The position numbers and the translations under genes are program-made. The notes beneath the pieces were generated by a model, which worked only from the letters and a program-made list of their open reading frames with translations, did not search any database and was not told the origin of the DNA. From Micrasema longulum (taxonomy: Eukaryota; Arthropoda; Insecta; Trichoptera; Brachycentridae): 64,000 bases of DNA. This document shows positions 32,371 through 42,159 of the stretch, piece after piece (position 1 is the stretch's first letter; every line of letters begins with the position of its first letter). The stretch is from positions 62,001-126,000 of the forward strand of contig JAGVSM010000202.1 in NCBI GenBank assembly GCA_022494885.1, in the 5' to 3' direction.

Positions 32371-33150
32371 TATTCTAAGTGTGGAGAGAGGAACTAAAAA
32401 CTTTAATTTGTGCAGTGTTGATTAAACAAGCGAATAATAAACCATTCTATTAATTTTGTAATCAATAATACCATTTAGGCGTTCAAATATGTAAGCTAAG
32501 TATCTCAGTTCGTTTTATTTTCTATATTAAATGCTGTTTGGGCCATTTCAAAGCAACTTTGGAAAATGTAGTTAACAAAATAGGATCTTGTCTCGCGTTA
32601 ACTTCGTAATAAGGAGAACCTTATCCATCAAACTTGGATGCAGAAAGTTTAGATAACATTATTATCAAGATAGATGCATACATCAACTTATAAAATGATT
32701 GATGACCTGCTTTCTTCTGTCGGATAATACAGAACACGAATAAGAAAATTCATTTGAAATCAGATATTGACTCAGAAAATATGATGTTATTTCGTTATTT
32801 TTTGCACCGCAAAAGGCTCTTATTATGCTGAATTAGGTTAAACAACAAGACAGAAAACCCAAGATTGAGAGAAATCGCATTAAATTATTCTTATTAAATT
32901 AAACTGAAAACATTGTGGATTAAAACATAAATGTCGTAATATAAAAAAATTCAATAAAGTTTTTAAAATTGTAAATGTTACAACTTGAACTAATTCTATT
33001 TGTTTATATTTTTACTCTCGTACCTATCGAAATTCAAAGAGTGGCGAGTAAATGTTATAATTACTGGAATCTCTAAGTACGTCTCAATTAATTATTTTTG
33101 TACACGTCGGTAATCAGTATTAGATAGATTTTTTTATTTTTTTTATAAAT
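32371..33150. other. AT-rich interval, nothing recognised
   Basis: No repeat family or coding signal noticed. Confidence 0.4.
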
Positions 33151-33154
33151 ATTC

Positions 33155-33330
33155 GCGTTCTTACGCTTTACCCAAATATTTGATTTTAATGGCCGTTTTT
33201 AACGAGTTAAAAAATAACTCTCTATTAGAAAATTGGTATCAAGTTGGGATAGAGTGGGGTTCAAACCACGGACCTTTGATCCGTGAGTTCGAGACACTAG
33301 CCACGAGACCACAACCCTATTTATCTCCCG
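33155..33330 (-). mobile_element. SINE-2 copy b
   Basis: Minus strand: AGGGTTGTGGTCTCGTGGCT head, GGTTTGAACCCCAC B box, then a body with AACTCGTTAAAAACGGCC and AAATATTTGGGTAAAG, shared with 59545-59735. No TSD identified. Confidence 0.7.
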
Positions 33331-33904
33331 AAGTCGTTTTTTATTTTTAAAGCTGAAGCCATTCTCTCCGGTTTGTTCGTTTTGGAGCGAATTTCTGTCG
33401 TCCTTATGAATGGTATGTTAGGCAAGTTTTGAACACATTAAAATAAAATAACATTTTTACATGATTTTGTAGATTATCAGTTTGAGATCTAATGCTTGTG
33501 TTAACGTTAAATAATTTTCAAAGTACAAAATATAAAAAAAATTATAAAAAAATGCCAGAATTATTCCTCTGGTATACACAAAAAATATATATATCTACCG
33601 AAATTAATTTACGTCTAAAAGGGTTGGAAGAAAATCAAATTTGTATATATAATGAATATTTTCAATATTAAGTTTAAACATAAAACACATGTACATATGC
33701 CGTTCTGTGTATATTTAAAAAAAAACAACTATGTATTTAAATTTCAAAAAGCCTTAGAGAACTGAAAGCTCACTCTTCAAAGACTTGACCACACTTATAA
33801 TACCGTTTTCATAAATAATAATACAGCTTTCACTCTCTGTTGCTAAAAGCCCAGACCTCCTTTTATTCAAACGTAAACGTCCAGTTAGGCCGTGAAAGTT
33901 CCAC
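33331..33904. other. AT-rich interval
   Basis: Nothing recognised apart from short runs. Confidence 0.4.
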
Positions 33905-34072
33905 GGCATAAGCCATCAGCGTGGGTTAACCAATCGTGAAATTCGCAAGTCGAAGTTTTCGCAACGAATTTCCGAAGAAAGCGGATACGACGACTCCTCT
34001 ACTTCCGCTTCCTCCGGAAGAGATAACGATCCGTTAGGTTCGTTTTCCGGAAAGCCATACACTTCCGGTAAC
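33905..34072 (-). other. GC-richer exon-like segment
   Basis: A minus-strand frame reads KLPEVYGFPENEPNGSLS, then LPEEAEVEESSYPLSSEI to a stop at 33916. It is acidic, has several CTTCCGG motifs and is less AT-rich than its flanks. No convincing donor, and the acceptor side is occupied by a small inverted-repeat element. It could be a decayed exon or part of an unrecognised element. Confidence 0.2.
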
Positions 34073-34151
34073 TTAACATAGAGACGTTGGCGATGTAGCC
34101 TTGGTGTATTTGACAATGGAATACAGTACTTCAAATAGGTCTCTATGTTAA
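34073..34151. mobile_element. 79-bp TTAA-flanked inverted-repeat element
   Basis: TTAACATAGAGAC (34073-34085) and GTCTCTATGTTAA (34139-34151) are perfect 13-bp inverted repeats, with TTAA at each outer edge as in piggyBac-type insertions. Very short, no coding. Confidence 0.45.
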
Positions 34152-34475
34152 TTAATTTCTTCCTTAAGGTACTTTACGCTGAGCCGAAGCGAAATTATTT
34201 TAATCTCCAAAGTACTTTCGCCTTACAAAAGAATAAATTTAAAGCTTTAGCTTGAGATTTTATATCACTCTGTGCTATAAACTCAAATCACATGCTGCAA
34301 AATTCAGCCCTTTGGGCCTCAATCATACCGCCCTTCGGTCAACATCTAAAGTGGAAGTTTTATTTCGTTTTTTACCTTAAATTAATTTTATTGAATTTTC
34401 AGTTGATTACCGGGTTTTTTCCTGGAATTTTATTTATTATAGCACTTAAAAACAGATTTGAAGAACATTTTATAG
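34152..34475. other. unassigned
   Basis: Nothing recognised beyond an incidental open frame starting 34292. Confidence 0.35.
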
Positions 34476-34479
34476 AAAG

Positions 34480-34745
34480 GAAAGTTAAAGTAAAGACATT
34501 AACAGGGCCTATGATCTGTCATTCCATTGTTTATATGGCCACTTTTAATTTTAGTAATATTTTTTCTTCTTTCCTCTTCTTTCTGTAATTCGTCCATCTG
34601 TTGATTTTTGTGAAGCTGAAGAGGTGAAATCTTTATCGATGCGGGTAAAATGTATTTGACTGAATTATCTAAGCTACACACTCTAGACAAGGTCTGAAAA
34701 CATTTTTATTTTTTACGTCTTCTTGGATCAGTTGATTTATTTTGA
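34480..34745 (-). repeat. FB1 copy, diverged
   Basis: ACATTAACAGGGCCTATGAT arm, then CATCTGTTGATTTTTGTGAA, GAGGTGAAATCTTTATCGAT (B-box side inverted) and CTTCTTGGATCAG. The right arm is missing. Confidence 0.55.
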
Positions 34746-34869
34746 AAACTCATTAAGGCCCATTTTTGTGAAAATCACCTCTAGGGCGCTGTTAGTAAAT
34801 ATCCCAAAGAATTTTTATTTTGTTCAATTTCAATGCTATTAATTTATGTTTACGCCCACAACAAAATAC

Positions 34870-35090
34870 AATATTTTAGCTCATACATTTATAAATATTA
34901 AAAAAGTCAATAAAATTTGGAACATATAAAAATAACACGTAAGTATACGTAATATCTTGAGAAGATATTTAAAAAAATCATAGAATCTCGTAATAAAAAC
35001 TCCCTCAGAGACGTGAAAAATATCAATGTCAAAAGGAATATTATTCAACTTAGAGGTAGCCGTTGCAGCACGCACAACCAACCATTGGCA
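34870..35090 (-). pseudogene. LINE J C-terminal scrap
   Basis: Minus strand: VRAATATSKLNNIPFDIDIF then HVSEGVFITR. The same FDIDLFHVSKGVFRSR ending occurs in the relic at 57230-57590. It marks the last residues of a Jockey/R1-like ORF2. Open but very short. Confidence 0.55.
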
Positions 35091-35434
35091 GATAGGTCAT
35101 GTATATTGGAATATGGAACAGTCTATGTTGACGCTGTCTAAGCTAATTATCCGGAACATCAAAGCTAAGTTATTTAGTTACAAAGCACATTGGTAGTACA
35201 AATATAATTCCACGTTTCCAATTATTTTATACCTATAGGAACTAAATTACATGTTTTGCAGCTACAAAGCATATTTAAAAGATCTTTTTACATAACATAT
35301 TATTTCACTGCTCATGCTGATTTTAAATTAGGAAAAAGATTTGAATACGTCACAATTATATAAGTGTTAACATATGTTGTGTCCGTCACATGGTATTAAC
35401 GTCAACATATCACCGGCTCATCTTTTTGTTTACC
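35091..35434. other. unassigned
   Basis: Includes ATGTTTTGCAGCTACAAAGC (35252), a short motif also seen near 37375, 37470 and 53595, which suggests an unclassified dispersed repeat. Confidence 0.35.
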
Positions 35435-35705
35435 TATGGTGTCATCATTTTGCCTCGCCAAGTGTTCTGCCCGCCACCATTTTAATGTTGCTGCACGATT
35501 CATGATATCTTTGACTCCAGTTTGGTGCTCTTTTTATTCCTTTCTTATTCTGTCTCTTAGACATACACCGAGCATCTGTCTTTCCATGGATCGTTGCGGG
35601 AATTTCAGTTTCAGACTACTTTTTTGTGTCACAGACACGGTTTCTAGTCTGTATATTGTCACCGGCAATATACACGATTCATAGACTTGTCTTTTAAAGC
35701 ATTCA
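35435..35705 (-). pseudogene. LINE I relic (endonuclease-RT type C-terminus)
   Basis: Minus strand: ESCILPVTIYRLETVSVTQK, then FPQRSMERQMLGVCLRDRIR and, after a stop, AATLKWWRAEHLARQND. This is the standard 'VLPVLTYG.ETW', 'AQRAMERAMLGVSLRDRIRN', 'LKWQWAGHIAR' order of RTE/endonuclease-RT LINE tails. Multiple substitutions; non-functional. Confidence 0.75.
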
Positions 35706-35836
35706 TATATACAATATTAGATGGTGTTACAAACAAAGAAATCATTCAAATTATAAAGGCCTACGATAAATTCTTGCATATTGTAGAAATTATATCCCAG
35801 CTTCTTGTACATGAAAATAACAACTAGATGTATATT

Positions 35837-36077
35837 ACAATATTTGAGTTTGTCCAAATGTTCGTAGACAACTTAACTCCTTTACTTCACTTAAATCAAC
35901 AAATGGAAGAATTGAAGAAATATGGATGTTTAAGCGTTGGCAAAATGGTGAATGTTACACAGTGTGTAAAGTGGCCACTTAAACTAGCCAATGACAGGTC
36001 ATAAGCCCTGTAAATGCCTAGACTTCCATATTCCCTTATTTAAGGTATTCTCCATCCCTGTTGAAATTTGTTAATCT
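35837..36077 (+). mobile_element. FB1 copy with exact 12-bp TSD, core deleted
   Basis: TAGATGTATATT at 35825-35836 and 36078-36089. The element begins ACAATATTTGAGTTTGTCC and ends CCTGTTGAAATTTGTTAATC. It has the complete right arm but lacks the left arm and A-box core. Confidence 0.85.
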
Positions 36078-36089
36078 TAGATGTATATT

Positions 36090-36690
36090 GGTTAAGCTAT
36101 AAAGTAAATAAGATTTCCTTAACCAATTCGTCATTATTTTCCAATAAAAGACAATCAAAAAATATGTGGTTTAAATCTCTAATATTATTATTTTTTATTT
36201 TTTAATTGAATCGGCATTCACTTCGTAGCACTTCATTATAAATTATTTTGAAAATAAAACTTTGTTATTAGTGTTAGACAATTTTATTATTTTACAAGAA
36301 CACTACTATAGTTTCGGGAGAGCACTCCTCCCATCGACGGGTGATATAAAACTGGTGGGTGATGGGTGGTTTTATGGGTGGGTGATATAAAGCTGGTGGG
36401 TGATGGGTGGTTTTCTATCACCCGTCGATGGGAAGAGTGCTCTCCCAAAACTATAGTAGTGTTCTTGTAAAATAATAAAATTGTGTAACACTAATAACAA
36501 AGTTTTATTTTTATAATAATCTCTAATATTCTCTCCACAATCACAGATTGGAGAGTACGTTGCAGTGGTATCCGATGGTGTTTTATTTTCTGGCCACTTT
36601 TCTGTCAAACAAACATGTTTTCTAGTCAGCATGTCGTCACTGGCAATATACCCGATTCTTGGACTTGTCTTTTTAAGCATACTAGGACTT
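36090..36690 (-). pseudogene. LINE ORF2 zinc-knuckle relic, interrupted by a foldback insertion
   Basis: Minus strand 36680-36531 reads GYIASDDMLTRKHVCLTEKW, then TYSPICDCGENIRD. The frame resumes past the insertion as LNHIFFDCLLLENNDELVKE. Together this makes the C-C-H-C knuckle that ends I/R1-like ORF2. Removing 36187-36517 plus one TSD copy restores the order. Only the last part of the ORF is present. Confidence 0.75.
36187..36517. mobile_element. 331-bp foldback insertion with 13-bp TSD
   Basis: AATCTCTAATATT is repeated exactly at 36174-36186 and 36518-36530. Inside, 36251-36346 and 36416-36511 are 96-bp inverted arms with only a few mismatches. The loop has two G-rich repeats of a GTGATATAAA-CTGGTGGGTGATGGG unit. 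The left end reads on minus as a LINE-like tail (YNEVLRSECRFN, stop, A-rich). Confidence 0.8.
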
Positions 36691-36699
36691 GTCTATTTT

Positions 36700-37795
36700 A
36701 ATACCAAAAAGATCAAAATGTTCACGATACAACGGAATAAAAAAAGACCAGCCAAAAACTTAATAAATAAAACGCTGTTTGACCCCCTACATGTAATAAA
36801 TGTACAGTATTTCTACTTAATATACGCAAAACGGGACACGATACTCCAAAGAAAATACATTTGAACTAAGTATAATGATTATTTCTGTATAATGAGAGTC
36901 TCTCTAAGTAATTACGTAATGGGCTATCACAAAAGCCTTACAGTAGCTAATTACCCAAACAGGGGAGTTCTAGTGGGCCGGGGGCTTATTCCTTCCATCT
37001 ACAATTAGTACGCTTACTAATTAAAACAGAACCACTTATAACGTGTAACTAATCACCTCCTTAAATATTGGTGTATTTAACGGTCTTAAGATGACAAAAG
37101 CTATACCCAAAAAAATATTTAACACAAATAAACAACAAACGTAAATTACTAATTATTCTAACATGCAAATCCCACTATACACCTTCCTCGTAATCTCATT
37201 CCTCTGTTTCTTCATTCGCTCCTAAGTGGAGCATATGGTCATCAACAGACCCTATCCTGGAATGTCTTTGCTGTGGGAAATTTTAGAAGAAATTTATTTA
37301 TTAAAGATAATTTATATGGCGTTATTTTTGTGAAAATCACCTCAACGGCGCTGTACAATAAGCATCCCAATACGTTTTGCAGCTACAGAGCGCATAGGCA
37401 GTTGGGATTCTAGTTCCCTATGTCCATTAATTTCATTTTAATAATTATGTAAGAGTTAGATTACAATACGTCTTGCAGCTACATTTAGCTAGACTTAGAC
37501 TTTCATCTCTGACGTTCTGATCAGTTATTTGGTTTTTCTATTTAGTTTTTCTATTGGTTTTTCTACTTGGTTTTTCGTATTTTTTATTTTCTCTCTATCT
37601 ATCCTCGCCTCTATTGTATACACCATGATCGGTCCGACACACGTTTTGTATATCCGAATTATGTTTCCAATAATCATGTGTCCTTTACGACACTTCTTAG
37701 GCATCCAGACGTTTACTAACTAAGATGGATATGTTCTCATCATCACTATGGCAGCATCATATGTATGGCATGTGATGTTAATGACTATATCTCCC
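36700..37795. other. unassigned, with short repeat pieces
   Basis: 37205-37240 has TCGCTCCTAAGTGGAGCATA, also seen near 12183 (family K side). 37320-37390 shares TTTTTGTGAAAATCACCTC with 34760. TTTTGCAGCTACAGAGC occurs at 37375. No gene. Confidence 0.4.
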
Positions 37796-37799
37796 TTAA

Positions 37800-38455
37800 T
37801 AGATTCACTACTTTTTTTATTCTTCGCGCTGGTTTGGATATGTACGAGTACAGCGAATGGACAGCGAAAAAACAAATAAAAGGATCTACGTTGCGAATGT
37901 TGATGGATACAGAAAACGAGGAAGACCAAGAAAGACATGGCACGATCAAGTCCATCAAATACTTGAAGATAGACATGTCAAGAGTAGGAATAATCGGCGT
38001 GCGTGCATGAAAAGACGTATGAATGTGGAGGAAGCGAAGTATGTATGCAAATCACATGCACTATCCTGGATTCAAACTAAAGAGATCAACTCTTTTTTTC
38101 TATAATATATTTTGTTGCCCTTTAATAATAAGAAATATTTTTGTGTTTTTTTATTTTATTTTTTATTTCCTTTTTTAATTACTATTTAAAAAAATCATAC
38201 AATTTCTTACAGAATATTTTATTTTTTCTTTTTAATGTTACACAAAAATATTATAAGTGTCCATTATTTATTATAGGAGCAAAAATTCATTAAAATTTTC
38301 TTGTATACCCACGAACAGGCCATGACTTTGTGGGGTTTTTTGTTTACTATTTTTACTATTAATGTGTATTTCATTGCTATGTAATTATACTTTATTTTTT
38401 TAATACTTTTCTTTATCACTTATGTTTATTGCAAAAAAACAACAAAAAAAAAAGA
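37800..38455 (+). pseudogene. LINE G C-terminus and 3' UTR
   Basis: 37857-38105 reads NVDGYRKRGRPRKTWHDQV, then HVKSRNNRRACMKRRMNVEE and YVCKSHALSW. 'KRGRPRK.W.DQV' is a hallmark of many LINE ORF2 ends. The 3' UTR to 38455, containing TATACCCACGAACAGGCCAT and ending in an A-rich tail, recurs at 55087-55485. 5'-truncated. Confidence 0.75.
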
Positions 38456-38459
38456 CAGA

Positions 38460-38950
38460 GTGATATGACGCTTAATATTTTCTGCCTGTTCCTACGGGGC
38501 GATGAAACGGCGCGATGGTTTGTTTGTTTATGATAAAAACTTATTATTTTTATTCTGATTACTTTTGATTAATTTTAGAACACACAATTTAGAACACGTT
38601 CATCAAATTCTGTACCCTGATATGTTACAATTATTGTTGGGTGATGTTACATTTTGATTGAATTTCCCGCTAAATTACTGAGGAACAAAATTACAGGAGC
38701 AACACATCAACCTGAAACTGACAGATCTGTTAGCGTTTTCTAAATATTACAGAATCATTTAAGATTGCTTCGTGGAGAACACGACGAAAACCAATGGTTT
38801 TATTTTATTCATAGAAATCAAATCAAATCTCAAACTCATATATCTCTAGAAAAAAATAGTGTTTATGGAAGGCCGACCTTTTTAGGAAATAAAATTAAAA
38901 CCTGCGCATAAACGATTTATTTATCATTGGTTTTTGAAGTATTAAGTTAA
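38460..38950. other. AT-rich interval
   Basis: Nothing recognised. Confidence 0.4.
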
Positions 38951-38954
38951 TTAT

Positions 38955-39262
38955 ACGAGGGTTGTGTAAAAAATGAGTTACTCAATTTTTTTTCATGTGT
39001 AAGGCATTTTTTATTTGAACTGAAAAATTCATCGTTGGAAAGCTTAATTTCTTAACTATTTTTTTAACATTATCACCAGATTTTTCAACGCATTTTTGTT
39101 GATGTCTAATCCACTTTTGGAATCCAGCTTCAAAAAAATCTGCCGCAAGTCCGTGGAGGAATTTGGTAACCGCTTCCTGCACTCTTTCATCAGTCTCGAA
39201 ATGTTGTCCACCCAAGTGTTGCTTTAATTTTGGAAACAAGTGGAAGTCACTTCATGTGCTTT
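38955..39262 (-). pseudogene. mariner transposase C-terminus
   Basis: The minus-strand frame from about 39262 reads SDFHLFPKLKQHLGGQHFET, DERVQEAVTKFLHGLAADFF, QKWIRHQQKCVEKSGDNV. This is the conserved mariner tail ('DYHLFP.LK.HL.G..F..DEEV..AV..WL'). The inverted-repeat-like ACGAGGGTTGTGTAAAAAAT ends it at 38955. The N-terminal two thirds, including the first two catalytic aspartates, are missing. The remaining part has no stop. Confidence 0.85.
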
Positions 39263-39945
39263 TTACTGTACTACTAGTTTCGCTTATCAAAGTCGACGTG
39301 ATGTGACGTGACGATACTTGCTCCCTCCGCTGGTTATTCCCTTTCTTTTGGAGATGACTTTTTAGCTCGGATTTGTATGGCATATCATCTCTTTATATTA
39401 TATTTCAATGGTTGCAATAATTATTAACGAAATAGTTAGCAATATTTAACGAACAGAAGTAAAAACCTTATAGAATAGGGCTGATCTGTAAAATAACCTA
39501 TAAATAATATATTTTATTTTAACAAACATAATTTTAATTCGATAATTAATTTGGTTTTGTAAAAATACATACTTTCTGTCTTAAACATTTTTCTGCATTT
39601 TCTCTAATGTTTGACTATCACTCTATTGACCATAAGACAGTTCGGGGAAAGATGACCCTGAACACTAAGAGGAAAAGATAGACCCAGTAGGAAATTTTTT
39701 ATAAAAAAATTCGTCATTAGGATCATATCGATTTCATACATAGTAAAATAGTAAATATACTTTTCAGAGACTTTTAGCGTTTTTTGCTAAATTTTGTAAA
39801 AATCCCTTTATAATATACTAGTATATTATATTACAAAAATGCACCGTTGTCATTATACACAACGATGCATCGCAAACGAGCAGTGTCCCGTGTCATCCAC
39901 ACTGCACCGGGGAGAATTTTTTTTTCCTTTTTATTGATTTGTTTT
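39263..39945. other. AT-rich interval with a 22-bp perfect palindrome
   Basis: TATAATATACTAGTATATTA plus TA (39809-39830) is a perfect palindrome. GTTGT/ACAAC hairpin at 39845-39866. No gene. Confidence 0.45.
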
Positions 39946-39949
39946 CCCA

Positions 39950-40560
39950 TATAAACAAAGATTAATAATAAAATAATGTGACCTCACTGGGGTTACCCGT
40001 ACCGAGTACACTCAACAATATACTTTTTTCAAATATTTTACTTTATATACGGAGACACTTAACAAAATGTTAAGAACGTTTATATTTAATTTATGTGCAC
40101 CCAAATTGTTTATATTATAAAACGCACAACAAAATAACACAAACATAACAGAAACTGTGCATTTGTGAAGCAATTTATTCAATATTGATTTGAGCGAATG
40201 AGATAATCCATTTTACTTCTACCCAGCTCCACCATCCATTTTTTATAGCCTTTTTAAACATTTCCTCATTTTTGATTGTTTTAATAGACAGTGGTAGTAG
40301 GTTTTAGATTTTAATTGCATAATACTCAAAATCTCTTTGTCCAAATGTAGTAGCTAATACTAGTAAATGTATTTGTTTAAGTTGTCTTTGCTTGAGAATC
40401 TAGTGATTGTATTATTTATATGTGTTGTATTATTGGGGTTATGTCTTTCATTCGAGTAAGAATAGTTTTTAAATCTGTAAGCGAGTATTGTTTTAGCGTA
40501 TAATTGCTTTGGTGTCATAAGTTGTGATTTGTGGAATATTTTTTCAGTAGATGTCTGTAT
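39950..40560 (-). pseudogene. LINE A copy 2, C-terminus and 3' UTR
   Basis: Minus strand: LYAKTILAYRFKNYSYSNER, then FGQRDFEYYAIKI and NLLPLSIKTIKNEEMFKKAI, then broken WSWVEVKWIISF. The UTR includes the CACTGGGGTTACCCG block at about 39987. Same order as 5220-6075 on the plus strand. Several stops. RT domain absent. Confidence 0.75.
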
Positions 40561-40562
40561 CG

Positions 40563-40601
40563 GTGCTGTATAAAATATAAGTATTATATTTTATACAGCA
40601 C
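40563..40601. repeat. perfect 18-bp hairpin
   Basis: GTGCTGTATAAAATATAA (40563-40580), spacer GTA, and its exact reverse complement (40584-40601). It sits at the 5' edge of LINE A copy 2. Confidence 0.85.
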
Positions 40602-41780
40602 TCAACTTTGTTTAAATTCAAATTTAATACATACAGATTCAAAAAGAGCGAATACCTTTACTCGCGTTTTTGAGATTCTTGCTAATTATTTTTCCTTCCG
40701 GGGACGTCTTAAATACTTTTAAAACTATTTTTTTTAAATTATTTTTCATTTATAAATCTATAACACAAAGTATTTTACAAGTACAATACATTAATTACAT
40801 TCCCAGGAGTTACAACAACTCAATTCGGGACATAAATAATATTAACATTTAGAAAATAACACATGAGAACAACAAAGAAACAAAGCAAGTTTAGCACCTT
40901 TACAACTAAATATACAACAAATATATATGCCTAAAACCTTTTCTTACACAAACAAAATAAATATATATAAAAAAACGCTTTTAAGGATTAAAAAAATAGT
41001 AAATCTGCTAAGGGGGATAAGGTCATTAACATCACATGCCATGCAGATAATGCTGCCATAGTGATGATTTGGTTTGACTGATAATATTTTGAGTATTTTT
41101 ATATCCTTAAATCAACCTCTCAGACTAATCAAATCTCTTAAAAGCTAAATCTGCCACACATAATTATTTCAACACACTCCAAATACTACTTGAGTTCTTT
41201 CAACTCTGATATTCAATTCGTCGACTAATTTCCATATGAACTCTGTTCGAGAGGTAAGCCTGTTATTTTTTTTACCAGCTTAAATAAAGATGCTGAGATA
41301 TATTTCACGCTACATATGGAGGCTTGCTCCCTTGGGAAGAGACGTCAGAAAATCCGCTCATCTTATTAAGATCTTTGAAGACTTTGTACTTACCTGTGAA
41401 CTAACTTTTAAGATATGTTGGCTTTAGATATATTCACATTTATCCATATTTTAGTACATGTTTACTTGATTTTATTTATTGAGTTATTAATTTATTTTTA
41501 TTTTTTATTTTTTGACAATAAAAAGAGGTTCAATATTTCAAATCTCGACTAACCGAGATTCTCCTGTGTTTAAGCAGGACGTTTTTTGTTATTTGTGTTT
41601 TTTCATTGTATGGTGCTGAAACAATTAATTAATTAATATTTATAATACTAAAAATTTAAACATAAATTACGTAAAGCAAAATATACATAATTAAATTAAA
41701 ATAACGAGATAAAATTGTGATTTAAAAATTTAAGATATGACATTAAATAAACAATTCACAAGATATTAAAATATCAATAT
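40602..41780. other. AT-rich interval, nothing certain
   Basis: Short frames only. 41010-41060 shares GACATTAACATCACATGCCA-type wording with 37765, perhaps a fragment of an unclassified repeat. Confidence 0.35.
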
Positions 41781-41945
41781 TTTATCCACACGGTCAAAGT
41801 TCATTTGAAAAAACTTGGGGCCCAATACCGTGAAATGCCCCTAAAAAAGGCTTTCCAGGAATGTTTCACCTATTGTAAAAAACGCTGGCAGCAATGTATT
41901 GTATCCAATAGTGATTTCTTTGAAAAGGGACAATATTTTTATTGA
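41781..41945 (+). pseudogene. Tc1/mariner-like transposase C-terminal fragment
   Basis: An open frame without a start codon reads HTVKVHLKKLGAQYREMP, then KKAFQECFTYCKKRWQQC and SNSDFFEKGQYFY, stop at 41943-41945. 'FQ.CF..W..RW..C......YFEG' is the usual end of Tc1/mariner-superfamily transposases. 55 codons, no stop, no catalytic residue included. Element ends not found. Confidence 0.6.
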
Positions 41946-42159
41946 CTGGCGAAGCGTGAGCTGGTTCCCGATAGCAAGTATGTTTAATGTTGTAATGTCA
42001 CAGCGCAAACGGATAAATAAGAAAATGGAGTGAAAATGACTAATCTTTTTTGAAAAAAAAAAATTCCTCCGGGAAACTGCGCCTTCATTCCACTTTGTTT
42101 AAATTTTTGTTTTCTTTACACTACTGTGTTTAATTTACTAATTTGTTTTGGTTTATTAG

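Noticed and set aside
37765..38010. Opposed frames over the LINE G tail
   Set aside because: The GRPRK frame at 37857-38105 carries family motifs; the overlapping frames have none.
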